Shown here: in pieces, positions 1 to 5,176 of the stretch
Layout of the letters: each line of letters starts with the position of its first letter
Numbering within the stretch: position 1 is the stretch's first letter
Origin: Gammaproteobacteria bacterium
GTDB taxonomy: Bacteria; Pseudomonadota; Gammaproteobacteria; GCA-001735895
Assembly (NCBI GenBank): GCA_027293245.1
Contig: JAPUFZ010000151.1
Location: 1-5,176, forward strand
Direction of reading: 5' to 3'
DNA: 5,176 nt
Notes under the pieces: generated by a model
The model's database searches: none
What the model was told of the DNA's origin: nothing
Seen by the model: only the letters and a program-made list of their open reading frames with translations
Position numbers and translations under genes: made by a program

Positions 1-357
1 CCAGGAGCTATAGCCAGCATCGAACTAACCGGTGCGCATAGTCTCTTCACATCGGGTAACTACCAGCGTTTTTATCGCAAGGATGGTAAACGCCTTCACC
101 ACATTATTGACCCGCGCACCGGTAAACCATCAACGCACATCAGTTCGGCCACGGTGTTAACTAGCGACCCGGTACTCGCTGATGTTGCAGCAACTACGCT
201 GATGATCGATGGCCTCGATAGTCCAGCTTCGCTAGCGCAATCGCTGAACATAGAGGATTACCTGATCGTTAGTGAAGATCAGAAGATTACCATTTCCCGC
301 TCCTTCGCCAGTAAAATCAAATTAATTTCGATTTTGCCAGTTACTATCATCGATTGA
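1..357 (+). CDS. apbE: FAD:protein FMN transferase (ApbE family), C-terminal part only
   Basis: The frame is open from base 1 to the TGA at 355-357, giving 118 visible residues; the 5' part lies outside the window. ApbE enzymes use FAD and Mg2+ to attach FMN to a threonine of exported redox proteins such as NqrB, NqrC and RnfG, and are usually periplasmic lipoproteins. The signal peptide would be in the missing part. Visible family marks are FTSGNYQRF (visible residues 16-24), the HIIDPRTGKP signature (34-43), a serine/threonine strand before DPVLADVAATTL (56-67), and D61/T65 at the positions that bind Mg2+ in ApbE. Nothing looks broken, and the C-terminus has a normal length after the last strand. 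No flavin-acceptor gene (nqr or rnf) is visible here, so its substrate cannot be inferred. In the Pseudomonas version of this locus I would expect gshB at this place. Family assignment is firm; the specific target protein is unknown. Confidence 0.9.
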   Translation, partial: PGAIASIELTGAHSLFTSGNYQRFYRKDGKRLHHIIDPRTGKPSTHISSATVLTSDPVLADVAATTLMIDGLDSPASLAQSLNIEDYLIVSEDQKITISRSFASKIKLISILPVTIID

Positions 358-360
358 GGA
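356..360 (+). promoter_or_regulatory. Ribosome binding site of the 20-codon ORF before tonB
   Basis: GAGGA overlaps the apbE stop codon and lies 7 bases before the ATG at 368. It is the strongest Shine-Dalgarno match between apbE and tonB. The tonB ATG at 431 has no comparable site, which suggests that ribosomes load here and reach tonB by coupling. Confidence 0.5.
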
Positions 361-367
361 TTCAAAA

Positions 368-430
368 ATGGAGTTTAACACCTTAAAATGGCTGGTGAAG
401 CGCCGGTATTATTGGCAAAATACGCTCTAG
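368..430 (+). CDS. Possible 20-aa leader peptide or gene remnant before tonB
   Basis: An ATG preceded at 7 bases by GAGGA opens a 20-codon frame that ends in TAG at 428-430, immediately before the tonB ATG at 431. The peptide is basic and aromatic: it contains LKWLVKRRYYWQN (residues 6-18), with three tryptophans/tyrosines near the end and no hydrophobic membrane segment. It is in the same reading frame as tonB, so only the amber codon separates the two. Three readings are possible. It may be a short translated leader that delivers ribosomes to tonB. It may be a remnant of the 5' end of a lost gene; from memory, some gammaproteobacterial ABC-2 permeases start with a similar KWLVKREYW-type sequence. 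Or it may be a chance ORF. I do not recognise it as a named gene, and its translation is unproven. Confidence 0.3.
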   Translation: MEFNTLKWLVKRRYYWQNTL

Positions 431-1324
431 ATGCCCCAATATCGCTCACCAATGATTAATCCCGGGGTCGGCGCCAGCGATCGCCTGGGATTTACGCTGT
501 TTCTCGCGCTTACTATCCATGCGATTGTGGTGCTTGGAGTTGGTTTTACCTATTCTAAAATTCCAAAATCCGGTGTCCTGCCCAATCTTGATATCATTCT
601 TGCCAATTCGCAAAGTCTGGAAGCGGTGGAAAACCCGGATTTTCTGGCTCAGCTCGACCAGGCGGGGGGTGGCAAGGCCGAGGAAAAAGCCCGACCCAGT
701 GCTCCCGTTTCGTCCAATACCCCGCTCGACCAGCTGGGTCTCTCGGACCAGGCTCGAACTGAACTGCGCCGTAATCAGCTTGAAATCGACCGCCTGTACT
801 TCATTACCCAGGACGAATTTCAGCACCAGGTCGTCAAATATACCCAGAGTCGCAAGCAACAGTCCACTTCACAACAGGCAGGCGATGTCGATCAGCGACA
901 AACCCAAATCGCGCGGTTGCAGGCAGAAATCAGGCAAATGACTATCAATTATGCCAAACGCCCGAAATCGATCGTCTTGACCGCGAGCACTAAAAAAGCC
1001 ATAGAAGCCAGCTATCTGGCAAGCTGGGTACAAAAAATAGAACACACAGGTAATTTGAACTATCCGCAGGAAGCGGTGATCAAAAATATAAATGGTCGGC
1101 TGCGTCTGAGTGTTCGAATCAATGCAGCTGGAGAGATACTGGATGTTAAAATTACGCGTTCTTCAGGTAGTACGGTACTTGACGAAGCGGCTAAACGAAT
1201 CCTTCGGCTTGCCGAACCTTTTGTACCATTTTCTGAAGAATTGAAACAGCGAGCCGATCAAATTGTCATCATCAGAACCTGGGAATTCAATAGCAATCGG
1301 CTTCACAATAAGGGCGAGGTCTAG
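431..1324 (+). CDS. tonB: TonB-family energy transducer (Pseudomonas TonB3-like)
   Basis: This 297-residue protein is anchored in the inner membrane and should link an ExbB/ExbD proton channel to an outer-membrane partner. A short cytoplasmic N-terminus (1-19) is followed by one membrane segment (about 20-41, GFTLFLALTIH then AIVVLGVGF). It contains the conserved His (H30), but the usual serine four residues before it is Ala26. The periplasmic spacer lacks the Pro-Glu/Pro-Lys repeats of E. coli TonB. It is instead Gln-, Arg- and Glu-rich with likely coiled coil (about 105-172). The C-terminal TonB domain (about 195-288) has SWVQKIEHTGNLNYP, GRLRLSVRINAAGEI and a closing IIRTWEF strand. This architecture and the downstream yqgE-ruvX-pyrR-pyrB order match P. 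aeruginosa TonB3, which is known for a role in type IV pilus twitching rather than siderophore uptake. I infer a similar envelope role but cannot prove it. The start at 431 abuts a preceding stop and has a poor ribosome site; Met8 (452) is an alternative with none. Confidence 0.88.
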   Translation: MPQYRSPMINPGVGASDRLGFTLFLALTIHAIVVLGVGFTYSKIPKSGVLPNLDIILANSQSLEAVENPDFLAQLDQAGGGKAEEKARPSAPVSSNTPLDQLGLSDQARTELRRNQLEIDRLYFITQDEFQHQVVKYTQSRKQQSTSQQAGDVDQRQTQIARLQAEIRQMTINYAKRPKSIVLTASTKKAIEASYLASWVQKIEHTGNLNYPQEAVIKNINGRLRLSVRINAAGEILDVKITRSSGSTVLDEAAKRILRLAEPFVPFSEELKQRADQIVIIRTWEFNSNRLHNKGEV

Positions 1325-1362
1325 CAAACTAACGGGCTGGCAATCTATATGAGAGTACTGAT

Positions 1363-1368
1363 AGAGGA
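1363..1368 (+). promoter_or_regulatory. Ribosome binding site of yqgE
   Basis: AGAGGA stands 9 bases before the ATG at 1378. It is a near-consensus Shine-Dalgarno sequence and supports that start. It is the strongest such site in the window, suggesting independent ribosome loading on yqgE after the 53-base gap from tonB. Confidence 0.7.
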
Positions 1369-1377
1369 ATACCCACG

Positions 1378-1944
1378 ATGAAAGCGGAAAAATCTAATCT
1401 GGTCGATAAATGCCTGATAGCAACACCAGCTATTAAGGATCCATTATTTGCTTCGAGCCTGGTTTACATATGCGAGCACAGCGAACACGGCAGTATGGGG
1501 CTGGTCATCAATCATCAAACCACGCAAACACTGGAAGATTTATTCAGCCAGCTCGATATCGAATGTGGCGATGAAACCATCAAACAAAAACCGGTGTTTC
1601 TCGGTGGTCCGGTGCAGCTTGAACAGGGGTTTGTATTGCATACCGCTACCGATAAATGGCAAAAAAGCATCGAAGTCTCTGCCGGCATTCACCTCACCAG
1701 TTCGATGGATATCTTGCAGGCGATAGCAAACAACAAGGGCCCGAAGGATTATCTCGTCATTCTCGGATTCTCCGGCTGGGCATCGGGACAACTGGAGTCT
1801 GAATTGCACCAAAATTCCTGGCTCACTTCCGCATCCAATACTGAGCTTATATTTCTCAAAAATTCAGATGACAAATGGCAGATGGCGTTCGACACCCTGG
1901 GCTTCGATATCAGTAAGCTGTCACCAGTGAGCGGCAATGCCTGA
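1378..1944 (+). CDS. yqgE: YqgE/AlgH family protein (DUF179)
   Basis: The protein has 188 residues, close to the 187 of E. coli YqgE, and it aligns along its whole length. Recognisable blocks are LIATPAIKDPLF (13-24), SLVYICEHSEHGSMGLVIN (27-45), LGGPV with GFVLH (75-88), the GWASGQLESEL block (133-143) with W148, and the C-terminal GFDISKLSPVSGNA (175-188). It is predicted to be cytoplasmic, with no signal peptide or membrane segment. The molecular function of the family is not settled: the P. aeruginosa homologue was named AlgH from an alginate link, and the gene is very often placed just before ruvX, as here. The start is fixed by AGAGGA 9 bases upstream and by alignment to the family N-terminus. 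No family residue appears missing. Confidence 0.95.
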   Translation: MKAEKSNLVDKCLIATPAIKDPLFASSLVYICEHSEHGSMGLVINHQTTQTLEDLFSQLDIECGDETIKQKPVFLGGPVQLEQGFVLHTATDKWQKSIEVSAGIHLTSSMDILQAIANNKGPKDYLVILGFSGWASGQLESELHQNSWLTSASNTELIFLKNSDDKWQMAFDTLGFDISKLSPVSGNA

Positions 1945-2008
1945 TACTATCGAGCACAGCCTGCTGGCGCAGACATCGATTCAGGGCCGGCTTCGAAATG
2001 CAGGCTAA
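1937..2008 (+). other. 23-codon ORF bridging the end of yqgE and the start of ruvX
   Basis: An ATG at 1937 overlaps the last codons of yqgE (stop at 1942-1944). It opens a 23-codon frame ending in TAA at 2006-2008, 11 bases inside ruvX and in a different frame from it. It has no Shine-Dalgarno sequence of its own and the peptide resembles nothing I know. It could only be read by reinitiation after yqgE and might serve to carry ribosomes across the gap to ruvX. A chance ORF is just as likely. Confidence 0.15.
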
Positions 2009-2435
2009 AATCGAAACCGTAATTGGTTTCGATTATGGTACGAGCTGGATAGGTATCGCCGTTGGCCAGACCCTGACCGCCCAGGCGAGGCCTCTAAACG
2101 CCATCAAATCGTTCAGGCATTCCCCGGATTGGGGAGCAATTTCGAACCTGGTCGACGAATGGAAACCGCAAAAGCTGATCGTTGGCCTGCCCACTTCAGA
2201 CTACCCCGAAACGCAATACATGACCGATAAGGCAAGTCGATTTAGCCGGCAATTACAGGGAAGGTATAATATAGACACGGAGCTAATCGACGAAAGACTT
2301 ACCACTCGGGAGGCTTACCTCATTGCTATTGACAGCGGCACACATAAAAGCAAACCGGAAATTGATAGCCTCGCGGCGGTTCTAATCACCGAAACCTGGT
2401 TACGCGAATACCAACACCAGATAGAAAAACTCTAG
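1998..2435 (+). CDS. ruvX: RuvX/YqgF family nuclease, putative pre-16S rRNA / Holliday junction resolvase
   Basis: This 145-residue protein (E. coli YqgF has 138) has the RNase H-like fold of the family. It is implicated in maturation of the 5' end of 16S rRNA and proposed as a Holliday junction resolvase. The three acidic motifs are present: GFDYGTSWIGIAVGQ (10-24, D12), DERLTT (98-103, D98/E99) and the C-terminal EIDSLAAVLI (121-130, D123). ARPLNAI (30-36) and the IVGLP strand (61-65) also fit. After GLP, the usual LNMDG-type loop is replaced by TSDYPETQ (66-73), a local departure from the common form. The ATG at 1998 is the first start in an open frame and puts FDYGT at the expected distance. 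A weak AGGG lies 11 bases upstream. The usual operon neighbours are yqgE upstream and pyrR-pyrB downstream. Confidence 0.93.
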   Translation: MQAKIETVIGFDYGTSWIGIAVGQTLTAQARPLNAIKSFRHSPDWGAISNLVDEWKPQKLIVGLPTSDYPETQYMTDKASRFSRQLQGRYNIDTELIDERLTTREAYLIAIDSGTHKSKPEIDSLAAVLITETWLREYQHQIEKL

Positions 2436-2487
2436 TCATACAAACCCAGAAAAATCTTACCAATATGCTGTATGTCGACAAAATTTA

Positions 2488-2496
2488 TGCTATAAA
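2488..2496 (+). promoter_or_regulatory. Candidate extended -10 promoter for pyrR-pyrB-pyrC'
   Basis: TGCTATAAA gives a TG extension and a TATAAA -10 box (2491-2496) in the 75-base gap 2436-2510, which is clearly AT-richer than its flanks. I see no good -35 box at 16-18 bases, which extended -10 promoters can do without. The following GCGTCCC (2497-2503) is a GC-rich discriminator of the kind seen at stringently controlled promoters. Transcription would start near 2503, leaving about 8 bases before the ATG at 2511 but about 23 before the GTG at 2526. There is no room for a PyrR-type attenuator. Confidence 0.35.
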
Positions 2497-2510
2497 GCGT
2501 CCCGAGTTCA

Positions 2511-3038
2511 ATGCATGGAATATCTGTGGCTATACCCTCAGTCGATACTTTGATTGAAAAGCTGACGCAAGCACTGAAACCCTATTTTCCATCAGACCTT
2601 CTCCCCGCTAAGCAGCCTATCATTGTCGGTATCGAAACCGGTGGTTACTGGATCGCCCAGGCAATTCATCGGGCGATTAAACCAGCCACCGATCTGGGAC
2701 ACCTGAACATTACCTTTTATCGAGATGACTTCACCAAAATCGGCCTGCACCCGACCGTGAAGCCGTCGAGTTTACCGACTAATATTGACGGTAAAACCAT
2801 CATTTTAATTGACGACGTATTGTATTCAGGCAGAACCATTCGGGCAGCAATGAATGAAATTTTCGATTATGGCCGTCCGCAGCGAATAGTTCTCGCAATT
2901 CTGATCGATCGGGGCGAACGTGAGATCCCGATCCAGGCTGATATAGTAGCCGAAACCATTCGACTCGAACCCAACAGCCATATAAAACTGGATGGCCCTG
3001 ACCCGCTTCAACTGACGGTCAAATCCAATGGCAGCTAA
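2511..3038 (+). CDS. pyrR: PyrR: bifunctional pyr regulator / uracil phosphoribosyltransferase
   Basis: The protein has 175 residues from this ATG, or 170 from the GTG at 2526. PyrR proteins are type I phosphoribosyltransferase-fold proteins that bind UMP/PRPP. They regulate pyr genes in Bacillus and often convert uracil plus PRPP to UMP. Visible marks are [14 protein letters not shown] (39-52), the LNITFYRDD segment (65-73), the PRPP loop [14 protein letters not shown] (96-109) with acidic pair D101/D102, and [18 protein letters not shown] (131-148). The start is doubtful. The ATG at 2511 has no ribosome site, whereas GTG 2526 has TGGA 6 bases upstream, and its N-terminus ([13 protein letters not shown]) lines up with the Pseudomonas PyrR start as I remember it. 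The last 11 bases overlap pyrB, implying coupled translation. No pyr attenuator is visible upstream, so RNA-binding control is unproven here. Confidence 0.92.
   Translation: MHGISVAIPSVDTLIEKLTQALKPYFPSDLLPAKQPIIVGIETGGYWIAQAIHRAIKPATDLGHLNITFYRDDFTKIGLHPTVKPSSLPTNIDGKTIILIDDVLYSGRTIRAAMNEIFDYGRPQRIVLAILIDRGEREIPIQADIVAETIRLEPNSHIKLDGPDPLQLTVKSNGS
2516..2519 (+). promoter_or_regulatory. Weak ribosome binding site favouring a GTG start of pyrR at 2526
   Basis: TGGA lies 6 bases before the in-frame GTG at 2526, whereas nothing resembling a Shine-Dalgarno sequence precedes the ATG at 2511. The site is weak and matters only because it helps choose between the two starts. Confidence 0.3.
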
Positions 3039-4029
3039 CATACAGCTCGACGAAAACGGCAGGCTGCGGCATTTTCTTAGTATTGAAGGCTTAAATCGAG
3101 AGATAATTACCGAGATTCTGGATACCGCCGAATCCTTTACTTCGGTGACAGATCGCATAATCAAAAAAGTGCCTATCCTGCGCGGTAAGACAGTCGCTAA
3201 TTTATTCTTTGAAGCCAGTACCCGCACCCGCTCTACATTCGAACTCGCAGAACAGAGATTGTCTGCCGATATCCTCAGCCTCAACGTCGATACATCGGCA
3301 ACGGTCAAGGGTGAGTCACTACTCGATACGATTCGGAACCTCGAGGCCATGCAAATTGATATGTTTGTGATCCGCCACAAGGATAGCGGCAGTGCTCACT
3401 TCTTCGCGCAGCATGTGCGACCGGGCGTCAGCGTCCTCAATGCCGGCGATGGCCAACATGAACATCCTACCCAGGCGATGCTGGATATGTATACCATTCG
3501 CCATCACAAACAGGATTTTACCCGACTGCGTGTCGCCATCGTCGGTGATATTATGCATTCGCGCGTCGCCCGCTCGCAGATCCATGCGCTTAATATTCTC
3601 AATACCGCAGAGGTGCGTGTGATCGCCCCAAAAACACTGTTACCCATCGACACCGAGTCGCTGGGTGTCCAGCTGTACGACAATATTGAACAAGGCCTGC
3701 GGGATGTCGATGTGGTGATCATGTTGCGCCTGCAAAAGGAGCGTATGCGCGGCGCCTTTTTACCCAGCGAAAAGGAATATTTCAACCTGTTCGGATTGAC
3801 TCAGGAGCGATTAAACCGGGCCAGGCCCGACGCCATCGTCATGCATCCAGGTCCCGCAAATCGTGGCGTTGAAATCGAATCCAGTGTGATGGATGGTAGT
3901 CAGTCGGTCATCTTGCAACAGGTTGGTTTTGGCATATCAGTACGTATGGCGGTGATGTCAATGATCGTAGGGCAATCCAGCCGGGGACTATCCAGCCGGG
4001 GACAATCCAGCCTGCAGGGTAGCGCATGA
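3028..4029 (+). CDS. pyrB: Aspartate carbamoyltransferase catalytic subunit (class A ATCase)
   Basis: PyrB joins carbamoyl phosphate and aspartate to give carbamoyl-aspartate, the committed step of UMP synthesis, in the cytoplasm. It has 333 residues, the length of Pseudomonas PyrB. It carries an N-terminal extension (about 1-30) absent from E. coli PyrB; this is the part tied to PyrC' contact and nucleotide control in class A enzymes. Catalytic motifs are intact: [13 protein letters not shown] (60-72, carbamoyl-phosphate loop S64-T-R-T-R68), KGES (94-97), R116, HPTQ (146-149), HSRVARS (177-183), MLRLQ (232-236, R234) and HPGP (273-276). The start overlaps the end of pyrR by 11 bases, and the stop overlaps the pyrC' start as ATGA, so the three are co-translated. 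No pyrI follows, which fits the class A type. The last 18 residues (316-333) form an unusual Ser/Gly/Gln/Arg tail made by a 15-bp tandem repeat. Confidence 0.97.
   Translation: MAANIQLDENGRLRHFLSIEGLNREIITEILDTAESFTSVTDRIIKKVPILRGKTVANLFFEASTRTRSTFELAEQRLSADILSLNVDTSATVKGESLLDTIRNLEAMQIDMFVIRHKDSGSAHFFAQHVRPGVSVLNAGDGQHEHPTQAMLDMYTIRHHKQDFTRLRVAIVGDIMHSRVARSQIHALNILNTAEVRVIAPKTLLPIDTESLGVQLYDNIEQGLRDVDVVIMLRLQKERMRGAFLPSEKEYFNLFGLTQERLNRARPDAIVMHPGPANRGVEIESSVMDGSQSVILQQVGFGISVRMAVMSMIVGQSSRGLSSRGQSSLQGSA
3973..4017 (+). repeat. Three 15-bp tandem repeats in the 3' end of pyrB
   Basis: The units start at 3973, 3988 and 4003. The first two are CAATCCAGCCGGGGA and CTATCCAGCCGGGGA, differing at one base. 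The third keeps CAATCCAGCC and then diverges (TGCAG). The period is a multiple of three and the repeat is in frame, encoding [10 protein letters not shown] and QSSLQ (PyrB residues 316-330). It lies beyond the conserved core, so copy number could change without breaking the enzyme or the overlap with pyrC'. Confidence 0.85.
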
Positions 4030-5176
4030 CCATCCATATTAAAAACGGGATTCTGATCGACCCGGTCAATTTACGTGAGTCCAAAAGCGACGTCTTTATC
4101 GAAGGTAACCTGGTTATCGGCGTTGGCAAAAAACCGTCTGGATTCAAGGCTGAACACACGATCGACTGCAGCGGTCAATGGATAATGCCCGGTCTGGTAG
4201 ACAGCCAGGCGCGCCTGCGCGAGCCAGGGCAAACACACAAGGCGGATATCGCCTCAGAAACAAACGCCGCGGTAAAAAACGGGATTACCAGCCTGTGTAT
4301 TCCCCCGGATACGCTGCCGGTCATAGACAATTCAGCGGTAGTCGATTTAATCCACCACCGCAATGCCAAGGCCGGCAATCAATGTCATATTTACACTATC
4401 GGCGCTCTGTCACGCGCACTCGATGGTGAACAGCTCTGCAATATGGCGAGCCTCAAGGCCAACGGCTGTATTGCCTTCAGCAACGCGGGGCGCCCGTTTG
4501 CCAATAACCAGGTTCAGCGTCGCGCCATGGAATACGCCGCCGGGCAAAATATGCTGGTCATTATCCAGGCCCGGGACAATAGTCTGTATGCCGATGGATG
4601 CGTCCATGAAAGTGCTATTTCTACGCGCCTTGGTTTATCGGCGATTCCGGAAGTTGCCGAAACAGCAGCACTCGCGAAAGATATTGAACTGGTCGCTCAA
4701 ACCGGAGCCAGGACCCATTTTGGTCAATTATCCTGTGCTCGTTCGGTCGAAATGATTCGACAGGCGAAGGCTGCCGGCTTACCGGTAACTGCTGACTGTG
4801 CGATGCATCAACTTTTTCTCACCGACCACGACATTGGTGACTTCGACACCAGCAAACTGACCATTCCGCCCTTGCGTGGCCAATACGACAGGCAGGTACT
4901 ACGTGAAGGAATTTCGGATGGCACTATCGACTGTATCTGCTCGGATCATCAACCCCACGAAGCTGATGCCAAGTTAAGACCTTTCCCATCGGCGGAAGCC
5001 GGCATCAGCGCGCTCGATACCCTGCTGCCACTGGCACTGCGACTGGTTGAAGAAAATCTGCTTTCGCTGCCCGAAGTGATCGCCAGGCTTAGTATCAACC
5101 CGGCTCGAATACTCGGGCTACCGGCCGGCCAGGTTGCTGCGGGCGAGTTAGCCGATATTATTATTGTCGATGCTGA
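4026..5176 (+). CDS. pyrC': PyrC': dihydroorotase-like, non-catalytic ATCase subunit (3' end missing)
   Basis: The gene starts with an ATG that overlaps the pyrB stop (ATGA) and is open to the window end. It gives 383 residues of an expected 420 or so. The fold is that of class I dihydroorotases: beta N-terminal domain, PGLVD strand (55-59), LREPG (64-68), a (beta/alpha)8 barrel, and a returning beta domain with [12 protein letters not shown] (372-383). The metal site is almost gone. The HxH after PGLVD is Q61-A-R63, the SDDG-type aspartate is changed (S152-N-A-G), the HAE/HCED histidine is Q181, and the HVS histidine is Q234. Only D307 in SDHQPH (306-311) remains. This pattern and the [10 protein letters not shown] and [11 protein letters not shown] forms match the pseudo-dihydroorotase PyrC' of Pseudomonas, which is needed to assemble the dodecameric ATCase with PyrB but has no activity. 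A functional dihydroorotase must therefore be encoded elsewhere. Annotation as plain active PyrC would be misleading. Confidence 0.93.
   Translation, partial: MTIHIKNGILIDPVNLRESKSDVFIEGNLVIGVGKKPSGFKAEHTIDCSGQWIMPGLVDSQARLREPGQTHKADIASETNAAVKNGITSLCIPPDTLPVIDNSAVVDLIHHRNAKAGNQCHIYTIGALSRALDGEQLCNMASLKANGCIAFSNAGRPFANNQVQRRAMEYAAGQNMLVIIQARDNSLYADGCVHESAISTRLGLSAIPEVAETAALAKDIELVAQTGARTHFGQLSCARSVEMIRQAKAAGLPVTADCAMHQLFLTDHDIGDFDTSKLTIPPLRGQYDRQVLREGISDGTIDCICSDHQPHEADAKLRPFPSAEAGISALDTLLPLALRLVEENLLSLPEVIARLSINPARILGLPAGQVAAGELADIIIVDA

Noticed and set aside
322..350. Possible sigma70 promoter before tonB: TTAATT, 17 bases, TATCAT
   Set aside because: The -10 match is fair, but the -35 box matches only half of TTGACA and the whole lies inside the apbE coding sequence. 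It is too weak to list as a feature.
475..486. GCGATCGC palindrome near the tonB start, as a HIP1-like element
   Set aside because: I noticed only one copy and it lies within coding sequence. HIP1 is meaningful only when highly repeated, as in cyanobacteria, and nothing else here is cyanobacterial.
446..859. 137-codon - strand frame opposite tonB
   Set aside because: It is antisense to the membrane segment and coiled coil of TonB, with no promoter, ribosome site or family motif. It is a shadow.
1325..1377. Terminator or separate promoter between tonB and yqgE
   Set aside because: There is no hairpin with a T-run and no convincing -35/-10 pair in these 53 bases; only the yqgE ribosome site is clear.
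2464..2491. Direct repeat TATGCT at 2464-2469 and 2486-2491, 22 bases apart, as an operator
   Set aside because: Six-base repeats are expected by chance in AT-rich DNA. There is no palindrome or longer match, although the two-turn spacing is suggestive.
2826..3380. 184-codon open frame on the - strand across pyrR and pyrB
   Set aside because: It lies entirely under two well-identified genes, has no family resemblance, and is explained by codon bias of the + strand genes.
4363..4755. 130-codon + strand frame inside pyrC'
   Set aside because: It lies within the clear pyrC' reading frame, shows no recognisable domain, and is best taken as a shadow.

Overview
The window is an ordinary, tightly packed housekeeping segment from a gammaproteobacterium of intermediate base composition. 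All genes are on the + strand. The order tonB - yqgE - ruvX(yqgF) - pyrR - pyrB - pyrC' is the one I know from Pseudomonas and its relatives, and the proteins fit that group: a TonB without a proline-rich spacer, a class A aspartate transcarbamoylase, and a dihydroorotase-like PyrC' that has lost its metal ligands. The organism is therefore probably a non-enteric gammaproteobacterium carrying the Pseudomonas-type locus. I cannot name a genus.

Layout. Positions 1-357 hold the 3' end of apbE (flavin transferase), cut by the window edge. Positions 368-430 hold a 20-codon ORF with a good ribosome binding site. Its stop codon directly abuts the ATG of a tonB-family gene (431-1324) in the same frame. 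A 53-base gap with a clear Shine-Dalgarno sequence leads to yqgE (1378-1944). A further 53-base gap, bridged by a 23-codon overlapping ORF, leads to ruvX (1998-2435). The 75-base, AT-rich gap 2436-2510 is the best candidate for an internal promoter. After it, pyrR (2511 or 2526 to 3038), pyrB (3028-4029) and pyrC' (4026 to beyond the end) overlap by 11 and 4 bases, so they form one translationally coupled pyrimidine unit. No intergenic stretch exceeds 75 bases, and I see no rRNA, tRNA, CRISPR array, insertion sequence or convincing terminator.

How the genes work together. PyrB and PyrC' should assemble into one ATCase holoenzyme that makes carbamoyl-aspartate. PyrC' is a structural subunit rather than an enzyme, so the working dihydroorotase must be encoded elsewhere. 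PyrR senses uridine nucleotides and/or salvages uracil. RuvX (rRNA processing / Holliday-junction-resolvase family) and YqgE (function unsettled) are usual neighbours. TonB couples the inner-membrane proton gradient to outer-membrane functions. ApbE flavinylates respiratory or redox proteins outside the cytoplasm.

I found no previously undescribed system. The points most worth checking are the SD-led mini-ORF in frame with tonB, apbE where I would expect gshB, the near-complete loss of metal ligands in PyrC', a 15-bp in-frame tandem repeat forming the C-terminal tail of PyrB, and the uncertain start of pyrR.
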